The notes beneath the pieces were generated by a model. That model was not told the origin of the DNA and searched no databases. It saw nothing but the letters and a program-made list of their open reading frames with translations. A stretch of 64,000 nt of DNA from Tateyamaria sp. ANG-S1. GTDB taxonomy: Bacteria > Pseudomonadota > Alphaproteobacteria > Rhodobacterales > Rhodobacteraceae. Positions 52,873-61,197 of the stretch are shown here, piece by piece (the stretch's first letter is position 1; each line of letters opens with the position of its first letter). The position numbers were made by a program, and so were the translations under genes. The DNA lies in assembly GCF_000814025.1 (NCBI RefSeq), contig NZ_JWLL01000006.1, positions 434,001-498,000 on the forward strand, read 5' to 3'.

Positions 52873-53439
52873 TCAGAACAGTCGTTTTTCGTATTTCCAA
52901 GCGTCCGCATCGGGCGTGACGGAATCGAGGTCGAAGTCATTGTCGATCAGGTGCTGGGCGGTCTCACTGCCCATCTCGGCCGCCTTGCGGATGATCTGTT
53001 CTCCCAGGTCCTGATCATAGGGCACGCCGCGTCCTCGCAGCACGTCCAGCCCATAATTGAATGCGCCGATTTCCGAGCCAAGTTCCATCGCGCGGCGGTC
53101 CAGCTCTGCCGCAGCTTCGGGGTTTTCCGGGCCGGCAAGGCCGTTGTCTTCCATCCATGATAGCCATGTCAGGCCCTGTACATTGTCCCGACGGGCGCTT
53201 TCCGAGAAGATTTCGCGCGCCTCTTCATGCATGCCAGCCTTGGCGGCACCATACCCGATGGCGCCGGTCATCGGGTGCCATTCCCCATGCCGCATGCGGT
53301 CCAGGGCACCTCGCATGGAAAGCTCTTCGGGGTTCTTTGTTCCAAATTCATCCGAAACATGGCTGTCCCGGTCCTCGGCCATGGCATGAGATGCGAAGGC
53401 TGCGCATGCAAGGATGCATGTGGTGCGTTTGATGTTCAT
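52873..53439 (-). CDS. Secreted Sel1/TPR-like repeat protein
   Basis: A 188-residue exported protein. The signal peptide MNIKRTTCILACAAFASHAMA ends near residue 21. The mature part holds Sel1/TPR-like helical repeats (AIGYGAAKAGMHEEAREIFSESARRDNVQGLTWLSWM; LGSEIGAFNYGLDVLRGRGVPYDQDLGEQIIRKAAEMGSE). Such repeats mediate protein-protein contact in the periplasm. ATG 53439 follows GGAGA. It is placed directly downstream of the membrane winged-helix regulator and upstream of the membrane protein. Confidence 0.78.
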   Translation of the reverse strand: MNIKRTTCILACAAFASHAMAEDRDSHVSDEFGTKNPEELSMRGALDRMRHGEWHPMTGAIGYGAAKAGMHEEAREIFSESARRDNVQGLTWLSWMEDNGLAGPENPEAAAELDRRAMELGSEIGAFNYGLDVLRGRGVPYDQDLGEQIIRKAAEMGSETAQHLIDNDFDLDSVTPDADAWKYEKRLF

Positions 53440-53540
53440 ATCGGTCTCCAATCCTAGACGTTGCATCGACAGACTGGAGTGTTCGGCGCAGCGGAGTGCC
53501 AGAAACGTGTGAGACTTCTGCAAAAAATGCGCAAAAAACG

Positions 53541-54368
53541 CTATTTTACTAACTTGTAGCCAACGCCGCGCACCGTCTCGATGACGGGTGAGCGGCTTTT
53601 GTCCGGATCGAGTTTCTTGCGGAGGTTGATGATGTGCTGATCGAGTGCGCGCGAGTTCGGCATGAAATCACGCCCCCATCCTGCGTCGTAAAGCTCATCC
53701 TTGGTGACAACGGCTCCGTGCTTTTCCTGGAGGAATTCAAGCAAGCGAAAGTCGCGTGGTGTCAGCGCAACCTGAAGCGTGCCGTGCCGTGCGCTGTGTT
53801 GGTCGGGCAGGAGGACGAGTTGGTCGTCGGATGGCTGTGCTGCCCTATGCCGCCAAGCCACAAGCAGGCTGAGCGACCCCAGCAACGTCAACGCCCATGT
53901 CACGCCCTTGGTCCATCCATGCAGGGCGGTTTGAAAGCCGTTCTGCAATTCGGCATGAGCGTAGATCAGGCACATCCGTGGGCTTGTCTGGCAATAAAGA
54001 CGCTCGTGCCCGTCTCTGTCATAGGGAGACCAGTTGCCTGCCAGGGGCTTTGACGTGAGGCGGGTGAGTTCGCTGATCTCTTCCGGCGACAGATCGAACC
54101 GTGTCGGCACGTAGGCGTGCGGCCCGGGATACAGAAGTGACCCGTTCGGGGACCACATGACGGCTTTCAAAAGGCTTGTGTCTTTTGCCAGGTAAAAGCT
54201 GATGCGGTCCGGCTGGTTTTGGATGTGGTTGAGCGCCTGTGCGTCTGCTGCGCCTTTGCGGGACGCCGATTGCCACGGATCAGCTGTCACCCAGAGGGAG
54301 CTGGCTGCCATGAGGCAGATACATCCGATCAACATGAACAAACGTTGCATTGCGGTGGCAGAATGCAC
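53541..54368 (-). CDS. Membrane-anchored winged-helix regulator with C-terminal DNA-binding domain
   Basis: A 275-residue protein with an unusual order. TM1 is at about residues 8-27. An extracytoplasmic sensor region (about 30-152) contains only two cysteines, Cys126 and Cys133. TM2 is at about 155-172, and an OmpR-type winged helix (about 195-275: LQVALTPRDFRLLEFLQEKHG, VVTKDELYDAGWG, ALDQHIINLRKKLDPD, VIETVRGVGYKLVK) ends the protein. ToxR/CadC proteins have the reverse order (DNA-binding N-terminus, sensor C-terminus). It has no kinase or receiver domain, so it is a one-component membrane sensor. The first 6 residues may be untranslated (Met7). Confidence 0.85.
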   Translation of the reverse strand: MHSATAMQRLFMLIGCICLMAASSLWVTADPWQSASRKGAADAQALNHIQNQPDRISFYLAKDTSLLKAVMWSPNGSLLYPGPHAYVPTRFDLSPEEISELTRLTSKPLAGNWSPYDRDGHERLYCQTSPRMCLIYAHAELQNGFQTALHGWTKGVTWALTLLGSLSLLVAWRHRAAQPSDDQLVLLPDQHSARHGTLQVALTPRDFRLLEFLQEKHGAVVTKDELYDAGWGRDFMPNSRALDQHIINLRKKLDPDKSRSPVIETVRGVGYKLVK

Positions 54369-54413
54369 CGGCTTGCCGTGTCGTTAAATGAGACTTTCGT
54401 CAGGGCCGCCCGT

Positions 54414-55355
54414 CTAGGCCGAGCAGGAGGCGCCGCCCAGAACGCAGAACTTGGCGCAGTGGGGGTGGTTGAGCGACACGTCGGCTTCGGCCTGTTCCAG
54501 CGTCGTGCCCAGTTCGAATTGCGGGTCGTAGGGCAGGAGCGTGCAGGCGAGGACGGCGGGGGCTGAGGCCCCTTTGCGTTTGACCACCATGCGGGAGGAA
54601 GAGCACATGACCGCGTCGGGGTGTTTGTTCAGGATGCCCCAGCAGGCGGTGGTGATTTCGGGCACTTCGACCGTGTCGTCCATTTCGGGGAAGAGGACGG
54701 TCATGCCGGGATTTTGCGCGTCGATGTCCCAGCCGTGTTTGGCGTAGAGAGCCGCGTAGCCGTCGCGGGCCTCAGCCTCGCTTTCCGCCATTTCGATGCG
54801 GCCCGCGACCGCGAGCCGTGCGCCGATGGAGGCGAGCCAGTCGATGCCGCGGAGCGTCTTGGCGAAGGTGCCGACGCCGCGTTCGGTGTCGTGGACGGAT
54901 GCGGCGTGGTGGTCGAGCGAGATGCGGAAGGTGAGCTTGTCGCCATATGTCTCGACCAGCGGGATGATGGCCGCCTTGATCTTGGGCCGCATCATTGGGG
55001 CCATGGCATTCGTCAGGATCAGCACGTCATAGCCGCGGGCCAGCGACCGTTCGACCATATCGAGGAAGGCGGGGTTCATGAAAGGCTCGCCCCCGGTGAA
55101 GCCAATCTCGCGCACGTTCCATTGCCGGTCTTCGAGCTGGTCAAGGTAGTTCGTGACCTCGTCCGCTGTCATGTATTCTAGCGCGTCGTTGGTGGGCGAG
55201 CTTTCGATATAGCAGTTGGCGCAGGCGATGTTGCAGAGCGTGCCGGTGTTGAACCAGAGCGTTTCGGGATGGGTCAGCGAGACCTTGGCGCGCGGCTCGC
55301 CCTTGGCGGTGACATCGGGGTCCTGAAACTTGCCGAGGTTTGCCAGATCTTTCAT
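54414..55355 (-). CDS. Radical SAM protein with C-terminal cysteine cluster
   Basis: A 313-residue radical SAM enzyme. The 4Fe-4S motif is C-x3-C-x2-C (Cys41, Cys45, Cys48 in TLCNIACANCYIE), then GFTGGEPFMNPAFLDMVE and ILTNAMAPMM. The C-terminal part adds several cysteines (TACWGIL, VMCSSSR, LACTLLPY) and ends in Cys300-x3-Cys304-x6-Cys311 two residues before the stop. This suggests a SPASM/twitch-like auxiliary cluster. The substrate is unknown, and no precursor-peptide gene was found next to it. It starts with ATG and is divergent from zwf. Confidence 0.85.
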   Translation of the reverse strand: MKDLANLGKFQDPDVTAKGEPRAKVSLTHPETLWFNTGTLCNIACANCYIESSPTNDALEYMTADEVTNYLDQLEDRQWNVREIGFTGGEPFMNPAFLDMVERSLARGYDVLILTNAMAPMMRPKIKAAIIPLVETYGDKLTFRISLDHHAASVHDTERGVGTFAKTLRGIDWLASIGARLAVAGRIEMAESEAEARDGYAALYAKHGWDIDAQNPGMTVLFPEMDDTVEVPEITTACWGILNKHPDAVMCSSSRMVVKRKGASAPAVLACTLLPYDPQFELGTTLEQAEADVSLNHPHCAKFCVLGGASCSA

Positions 55356-55565
55356 GCGCGGTGGTCCAATTCTGCTTATGCCGTCGGAGGTTAGACCTAT
55401 GCCCTGCGATCACAAGGGAAAAGCGCACTGTGGCCCCCTGACGGCTTTGTGATAAAAAGGTGCCGGTTCGTGCTGCACATGCAGCATCGGGCGTTGAGTA
55501 TCTGTTTGAATCTGCTAGTGGTAGCGCAAACATTTCGCAGGCACGGAAAAGAGGGAGCCCTTGCC

Positions 55566-57017
55566 ATGGTATCGCGCGTCATTCCGGTGGACCCCTTTGA
55601 TCTGGTGATTTTCGGGGGCACGGGCGATCTGGCCCGGCGCAAGATCCTGCCCGGTCTGTTTCGCCGCTTTTGTGCAGGGCAGATGCCCAACGGGTCGCGT
55701 GTGATCGGGGCCGCGCGGGGTGAGATGGACAGTGCTGCGTACCGCGCCTTTGTTGCCGAGGCGATTGCCGAGTTTGGTGGCGGGCGTGCCTGTGAGGATG
55801 GCACGCTGGACGGTTTCCTGGAGCGGATGGAGTTCGTCACCATTGATGCGCGCGGCGAGAACGGGTGGTCCGATCTGGTCGCGTTGATGCGCGATGATGT
55901 GGTGCGTGCGTTCTATTTCTCGGTCGGCCCGAGCCTGTTTGGGGATCTTGCTGAGCGGTTGACCAAGCATGGGCTGACCGATGCGGACAGCCGGATCGTG
56001 GTCGAAAAGCCCTTTGGCCGTGATCTGGAGACGGCGAAGGCGTTGAACCGCGATCTGGCCAAGCATTTTGACGAGCGGCAGATTTACCGGATCGACCACT
56101 ATCTGGGCAAGGAGACGGTGCAGAACCTGATGGCCGTTCGCTTTGGCAACATGCTGTTTGAGCCGTTGTGGAACAGTCAATATGTCGATCACATCCAGAT
56201 CACCGTGGCCGAGACCGTCGGCGTGGGTGGCCGGGGTGAATACTATGACAAGTCGGGTGCGATGCGCGACATGGTGCAGAACCACCTGATGCAGCTTCTG
56301 TGCCTGATCGCTATGGAGCCGCCGTCCAAGTTCGACCCGGATGCGGTGCGTGATGAGAAGCTAAAGGTGATCCGGGCGCTGGATCCGATGGTGCCGCATC
56401 ATATCGTGCGCGGTCAGTATGAGCCGGGCGCGGATGCGCCGGGCTATCGTGAGGCGGTGGGTGATCCGCGGTCACGGACCGAGAGCTACATTGCCATGAA
56501 GGTTGGGATTTCCAACTGGCGGTGGGCGGGCACGCCGTTTTACCTGCGCACCGGCAAGCGGCTGAAGGCGCGGTCGAGCGAGATTGTGGTCGTGTTCAAG
56601 GAGCTGAACCATTCGATCTTTGGTGAGGCGGGGGAGCATCGCAACGAGCTGTCCATTCGGTTGCAGCCGAATGAGGGGATTACGCTGGGCGTGACCATCA
56701 AGGAGCCCGGTCCGGGGGGCATGCGGTTGATGAATGTGCCGCTGGACATGTCCTTTGCCGAGGCGTTGGGGCCGGATGGGGCGGATCAGACCGATGCTTA
56801 TGAGCGGCTGATCATGGATGTCATTCGCGGCAACCAGACCCTGTTCATGCGGGGTGATGAGGTTGAAGCCGCCTGGGCCTGGACCGATCCCATCATCCAG
56901 GGCTGGGAGGCGCGCGGAGATGTGCCCAAGACCTATGATGCCGGTAGCGAGGGCCCTGTGGATGCCGTACAGCTTCTGGCACGCGACACCCGCGTGTGGA
57001 GGAAAGTGGCCCCATGA
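55566..57017 (+). CDS. zwf: Glucose-6-phosphate 1-dehydrogenase
   Basis: A 483-residue NADP/NAD-dependent enzyme oxidising glucose 6-phosphate to 6-phosphogluconolactone. The nucleotide motif IFGGTGDLARRKILPGLFR and the active-site RIDHYLGKETVQNLMAVRFGN are intact, with KRLKARSSEIVVVFKELNH downstream. ATG 55566 (MVSRVIPVDPFDLV) with an upstream AGAGGGAG site gives the family length. It begins a zwf-pgl-pgi operon; the stop overlaps pgl by 4 nt. Confidence 0.96.
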   Translation: MVSRVIPVDPFDLVIFGGTGDLARRKILPGLFRRFCAGQMPNGSRVIGAARGEMDSAAYRAFVAEAIAEFGGGRACEDGTLDGFLERMEFVTIDARGENGWSDLVALMRDDVVRAFYFSVGPSLFGDLAERLTKHGLTDADSRIVVEKPFGRDLETAKALNRDLAKHFDERQIYRIDHYLGKETVQNLMAVRFGNMLFEPLWNSQYVDHIQITVAETVGVGGRGEYYDKSGAMRDMVQNHLMQLLCLIAMEPPSKFDPDAVRDEKLKVIRALDPMVPHHIVRGQYEPGADAPGYREAVGDPRSRTESYIAMKVGISNWRWAGTPFYLRTGKRLKARSSEIVVVFKELNHSIFGEAGEHRNELSIRLQPNEGITLGVTIKEPGPGGMRLMNVPLDMSFAEALGPDGADQTDAYERLIMDVIRGNQTLFMRGDEVEAAWAWTDPIIQGWEARGDVPKTYDAGSEGPVDAVQLLARDTRVWRKVAP

Positions 57018-57682
57018 GTATCGTCGAGTATCCCGACCGAGATCTGCTGGCCATCGGGTTGGCCGATGCGCTTGCGAGCGAGTTGAAGAACTGTCTGCTG
57101 GTCCATCCGTGGGCGTCCTTCGTGGTGCCGGGCGGCACGACGCCGGGGCCGATCTTTGACAACCTGTGCGCTGCGGATGTGGATTGGTCACGCGTGCATG
57201 TGATGCTGAGCGATGAGCGGTGGGTGCCCGAGGATCACGAGCGGTCGAATGCGAAACTGCTGAAGGAACACCTGTTTCAGAGCCGTGCGGCGGCGGCCAA
57301 GTTCGTGCCGTTTTATATTGAGGGGCAGACACCGGAAGAGGCGGCGCCTGTCCTGTCCGAGCAGTTGGCGGAGGAGATGCCAATCTCCATCCTGCTTTTG
57401 GGGATGGGGGCGGATATGCATACGGCCTCGCTGTTTCCGGGCGCTGTCGGGTTGGCCGAGATGCTCGCCGATGATGCGCCACTGGTGGTGCCGGTGTCGG
57501 TTGAGGGGCAGGAGCCTCGGATTTCGTTCTCGGGCCCTGCGTTGGCCGGGGCGATGGCGAAGCATTTGGTGATTTATGGGGCTGAGAAGCGGGACGCTTT
57601 GGAACGGGCGGAGAGCCTGGATGTCACGCAAGCGCCAATTAAGGCGGTTATGAGCAGCCTCACGGTGCATTGGGCGGAGTGA
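57014..57682 (+). CDS. pgl: 6-phosphogluconolactonase
   Basis: A 222-residue DevB-type lactonase hydrolysing 6-phosphogluconolactone. [60 protein letters not shown] and [10 protein letters not shown] are family motifs. ATG 57014 overlaps the zwf stop. pgi starts 4 bp after its stop, so the three enzymes are made from one message. Confidence 0.95.
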   Translation: MSIVEYPDRDLLAIGLADALASELKNCLLVHPWASFVVPGGTTPGPIFDNLCAADVDWSRVHVMLSDERWVPEDHERSNAKLLKEHLFQSRAAAAKFVPFYIEGQTPEEAAPVLSEQLAEEMPISILLLGMGADMHTASLFPGAVGLAEMLADDAPLVVPVSVEGQEPRISFSGPALAGAMAKHLVIYGAEKRDALERAESLDVTQAPIKAVMSSLTVHWAE

Positions 57683-57686
57683 TTTT

Positions 57687-59264
57687 ATGTGGACTGAATT
57701 GAAGACGAAGGCCGATGCGGTAGCGGATCGGGCCATTCTGGACCTGTTTGATGATGCGCGTGCGGATGAATTTGCCGTGCAGACGCAGTACATGCGGTTT
57801 GATTATTCGAAGACGAATTTGGATGCCGACACCCGTGCGCTTTTGCTGGCGCTGGCGGGCAGTGCCAATGTGGCAGCCCGGCGCGATGCGATGTTTGCGG
57901 GCGAGAAGATCAATGAGACCGAGGGGCGGGCCGTGCTGCACACGGCCTTGCGCAACCTTGATGGCGGTCCGGTGCATGTGGATGGCGAAGACGTCATGCC
58001 GGGTGTGCTGGAGATACTCGGGCGGATGGAGGCCTATGCCGCAGAGGTGCGCGGGAGTGCCATCACGGATGTGGTGAATATCGGGATTGGCGGATCGGAC
58101 CTTGGGCCCGCGATGGCTGTGCAGGCGCTGTCGCCTTACCATGATGGGCCGCGTGTGCACTTTGTGTCCAATGTGGACGGGGCGCATATTGCCGACACGT
58201 TGCGGGGGCTGGATGCCAAGACGACGCTGGTGATTGTCGCGTCGAAGACCTTTACCACCATTGAAACCATGACCAACGCGCGCACGGCGCGGGCTTGGAT
58301 GCTGGATCAGGGCGGTGATCCGGCGGCGCAGTTTGCCGCTTTGTCTACGAACCTTGAGAAGACGTCGGAGTTTGGCATTCCGGCCGAGCGCGTCTTTGGC
58401 TTCGAGGACTGGGTTGGCGGGCGTTATTCGATGTGGGGGCCGATTGGGCTGTCGCTGATGATGGCCATCGGGCCTGATGGTTTCCGCGCGTTTCTGCGCG
58501 GTGGGCAGGAGATGGACCGCCATTTCTGTGCCGCCGAAGGGGCGGACAACATGCCCTTGATGCTGGCGCTGGTGGGCATCTGGCACCGGCAGGTGCTGGG
58601 CCATGCGACGCGGGCGGTGCTGCCCTATGACCAGCGGTTGGGGCAGTTGCCGGATTATTTCCAGCAGCTTGAGATGGAATCGAACGGGAAATCCGTGACC
58701 ATGGATGGTGGCGTGGTGCCGGTCGAGAGTGGCCCTGTGGTCTGGGGCGCGCCGGGCACGAACGGGCAGCATGCGTTTTATCAACTGATCCATCAGGGCA
58801 CGTCCGTGATCCCCTGTGAGTTCATGGTGGCCTGCGAGGGGCACGAGCCGGAGTTGCGTCATCATCACGATTTGCTGGTGGCGAATTGCCTGGCGCAGTC
58901 CGAAGCGCTGTTGCGCGGGCGGACGCTAGATGAGGCGCGCGCCAAGATCGCGGGTAAGTTCGAAGGTGCAGAGCTTGAGCGGCAGGCGGCGCATCGGGTG
59001 TTTGCGGGCAACCGGCCGTCGACCACGCTGATCTATCCCAAGCTTGATCCGTTCACCCTGGGCCAGATCGTGGCGCTCTATGAGCATCGCGTGTTTGTCG
59101 AGGGTGTGATCCTGGGCATCAATTCCTATGACCAATGGGGTGTGGAATTGGGCAAGGAATTGGCGACGGCGTTGCAGCCTGTTGTCGAAGGGACGGCATC
59201 GGCTGAGGGTAAGGACGGATCGACCCGCAGCCTGATCGCCTATCTGCATGCGCATCGGTCATGA
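57687..59264 (+). CDS. pgi: Glucose-6-phosphate isomerase
   Basis: A 525-residue enzyme interconverting glucose 6-phosphate and fructose 6-phosphate. [53 protein letters not shown] and GANGQ-equivalent [17 protein letters not shown] are characteristic, and the C-terminal [14 protein letters not shown] motif is present. In this operon it can feed fructose 6-phosphate back into zwf-dependent NADPH formation and the Entner-Doudoroff route; edd/eda are not adjacent. Confidence 0.96.
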   Translation: MWTELKTKADAVADRAILDLFDDARADEFAVQTQYMRFDYSKTNLDADTRALLLALAGSANVAARRDAMFAGEKINETEGRAVLHTALRNLDGGPVHVDGEDVMPGVLEILGRMEAYAAEVRGSAITDVVNIGIGGSDLGPAMAVQALSPYHDGPRVHFVSNVDGAHIADTLRGLDAKTTLVIVASKTFTTIETMTNARTARAWMLDQGGDPAAQFAALSTNLEKTSEFGIPAERVFGFEDWVGGRYSMWGPIGLSLMMAIGPDGFRAFLRGGQEMDRHFCAAEGADNMPLMLALVGIWHRQVLGHATRAVLPYDQRLGQLPDYFQQLEMESNGKSVTMDGGVVPVESGPVVWGAPGTNGQHAFYQLIHQGTSVIPCEFMVACEGHEPELRHHHDLLVANCLAQSEALLRGRTLDEARAKIAGKFEGAELERQAAHRVFAGNRPSTTLIYPKLDPFTLGQIVALYEHRVFVEGVILGINSYDQWGVELGKELATALQPVVEGTASAEGKDGSTRSLIAYLHAHRS

Positions 59265-59315
59265 CTGCTGTTGAACGGCGCGCCTGACGGCGCACGCGAT
59301 CTATTTTTTGCTGAC

Positions 59316-59373
59316 GAGGGGGCTGTCTGCCCCCTCGAGCTCCCCCGAAAGTATTTTTAGCCAGAAGAAAGGC
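59316..59373 (+). repeat. Dispersed hairpin + GTATTTTTAGCCAGAAGAAAGG element, copy D
   Basis: A GAGGGGGC-TGTCT-GCCCCCTC hairpin (59316-59336) precedes CTCCCCCGAAAGTATTTTTAGCCAGAAGAAAGG (59340-59373). The head resembles the GC hairpin before copy B. The tail matches the reverse copy at 38920-38956. It lies between pgi and the peroxidase and probably acts as terminator of the pgi operon. Confidence 0.6.
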
Positions 59374-59522
59374 TGAGGTGTATATGCGCGGTTTTTCGCC
59401 GATGCAGGTGCGTTTGGTCGGGAATATCTGACCTGACTTATGGTTGAAAGCGCAACATTGTTGCGTCAGGGCATCCAATATTTTCGCCCTGTTTCTTTCA
59501 ACATGCACCGGAGGCCAATATT

Positions 59523-61007
59523 ATGGCTGGCACACAACACGGGCTGACACGGCTCGATCAACTTTTCAAAACGTGTATTCATGGCAAGGGACCGGCGCGG
59601 CCCTTTGCGCAAACCTTGGGGCGGGTGTTGCCCGCGAACCCTGTTCGCATCAAGAACATCACCCATGCGGACGTGATTGCGACGCTGCACGAGCTGGCGA
59701 ACGCGATGGGCGCGACCGAGAATGAGGACGGGCCTGCGGATGCGGGGATGACCTTCCTTGGGCAGTTCGTGGATCATGATATCACGCTGGATGCGACCTC
59801 GGCCCTCGGGACGCGCATTGACCCCTCGACCATTCCGAATGTGCGGACGCCGAGCCTCGATCTCGACTGCGTTTATGGCGCAGGGCCGGAGGCGTCGCCG
59901 CATCTCTATGGTGCGGGCGAGGCGGAGCAGTTCCTGGTTCATGGTCGCAAGGACAACCCGCGGGATCTGGCGCGGACCTGTGCGGGCAAGGCGCTGATTG
60001 GCGATCCGCGCAATGACGAGAACATTCTGGTCGCGCAGGTGCAGTCGGTGTTCATCGAGTTGCACAACATCCTGATGAGCAAGCGGGTCGAGGGCGGCGA
60101 TGACGCCAAGGACATCAGCGCCTGCGCCCATGAGGGGCTGCCCAAGCATGTCTGGCATGATCATGTGAGCCCGAAGCTGGCGAACTTTGAAGAAGTGCGC
60201 CGGTTCATTCGTCTGCATTACCAGTGGATTGTGTGGTGTGAGTTGCTGCCCGCCTTTGTGCAGCAGGAGTGCCTGGACTGGGCGTTGCAGAATGATCCCT
60301 TTGGCTGGGATGCGCCGGTGATGCCGGTGGAGTTCACCGGTGCTGGCTATCGCTTTGGACATGCGACCACGCAGTTTGAATATGCGCTGACGGATGGGGC
60401 TGACCCCAAGGGTCTGTTTGCCACGCTTGGTTTCGGACGCAGGCCAACAAGCGGGAACATCGATTATGCCATGTTCTTTGGCATGAATGGGGATGTTACC
60501 TCGCAAAAGGCGCGGCCTGTGGCGCCGAAGTTGGGCATGCCGCTGTTGAACCTGCCCTTTGTCCATGCACCGATTGAGTTGGCGGAGATCGGGGAGACGT
60601 TGACGCAGCCGCAATCTGCCAACCTGGCCCTGCGCAACATGGTGCGCGACCGCTATACCTATCAACTGGCGAGCGGGCAGCAACTGGCGGCGCATCTGGG
60701 CACGCATCCCATTGATCCGCCTGCGATCCTGAAGGCCAAGGGCATCACCAAGACGCCGCTGTGGTTCTACTGCCTGCAGGAAGCGGAACAGAAGGGTCAT
60801 GGCAAGTTGACCGGGGCGGGGGGTCGTCTGGTGGCGTCCGTCTTTGCCAACCTGCTGAAGCGTGATCCCACGACCTTCCTGCATGTGCCGCACTTCAAGC
60901 CGTGGCACGGGTTTACGGGCCAGCCGAGCGTGATGGCAGGGCTGATCGCCTATGTCGAGGCGCATCGGGGGCATATTGCCCATGCCGAGGATTTGCAGTG
61001 CGGCTGA
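59523..61007 (+). CDS. Animal-type haem peroxidase (peroxinectin/cyclooxygenase superfamily)
   Basis: A 494-residue member of the peroxidase-cyclooxygenase superfamily. The distal His85 lies in TFLGQFVDHDITLD. The catalytic-arginine region GDPRNDENILVAQVQSVFIELHN is at about 160-182, and the proximal haem ligand is His280 in YRFGHATTQ. These residues are all intact. No signal peptide is visible, so it is cytoplasmic or exported by a non-Sec route. Bacterial members can be halide- or lipid-oxidising; the substrate is unknown. It lies about 260 bp downstream of pgi and has its own terminator. Confidence 0.88.
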   Translation: MAGTQHGLTRLDQLFKTCIHGKGPARPFAQTLGRVLPANPVRIKNITHADVIATLHELANAMGATENEDGPADAGMTFLGQFVDHDITLDATSALGTRIDPSTIPNVRTPSLDLDCVYGAGPEASPHLYGAGEAEQFLVHGRKDNPRDLARTCAGKALIGDPRNDENILVAQVQSVFIELHNILMSKRVEGGDDAKDISACAHEGLPKHVWHDHVSPKLANFEEVRRFIRLHYQWIVWCELLPAFVQQECLDWALQNDPFGWDAPVMPVEFTGAGYRFGHATTQFEYALTDGADPKGLFATLGFGRRPTSGNIDYAMFFGMNGDVTSQKARPVAPKLGMPLLNLPFVHAPIELAEIGETLTQPQSANLALRNMVRDRYTYQLASGQQLAAHLGTHPIDPPAILKAKGITKTPLWFYCLQEAEQKGHGKLTGAGGRLVASVFANLLKRDPTTFLHVPHFKPWHGFTGQPSVMAGLIAYVEAHRGHIAHAEDLQCG

Positions 61008-61028
61008 GCCGATTGCAGTGAATGAGAG

Positions 61029-61062
61029 AGGGCCGGCCATGATGTGGTCGGCCCTTTTCTTT
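61029..61062 (+). terminator. Intrinsic terminator after the haem peroxidase gene
   Basis: Stem AGGGCCGGCCA (61029-61039) pairs with TGGTCGGCCCT (61045-61055) over 11 bp with one G-U, loop TGATG, followed by TTTTCTTT. Confidence 0.85.
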
Positions 61063-61197
61063 GCGTCAGCCGCGTGACGCCGTGCTTGCAAGGTGCGCCG
61101 CCCCTTGGCAGGGTTGGACCAAGGGAGGAACGCGCGCGCACCGGGGAGGGTGCGTGCGGGCAAGGCGTTGCTCTGACAGGAAAAACGGGAGGCGCCG

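Noticed and set aside
59466-61163. A 565-codon open frame antisense to the haem peroxidase
   Set aside because: Arg/His-rich sequence without family similarity, fully covered by an intact gene with catalytic residues on the other strand.
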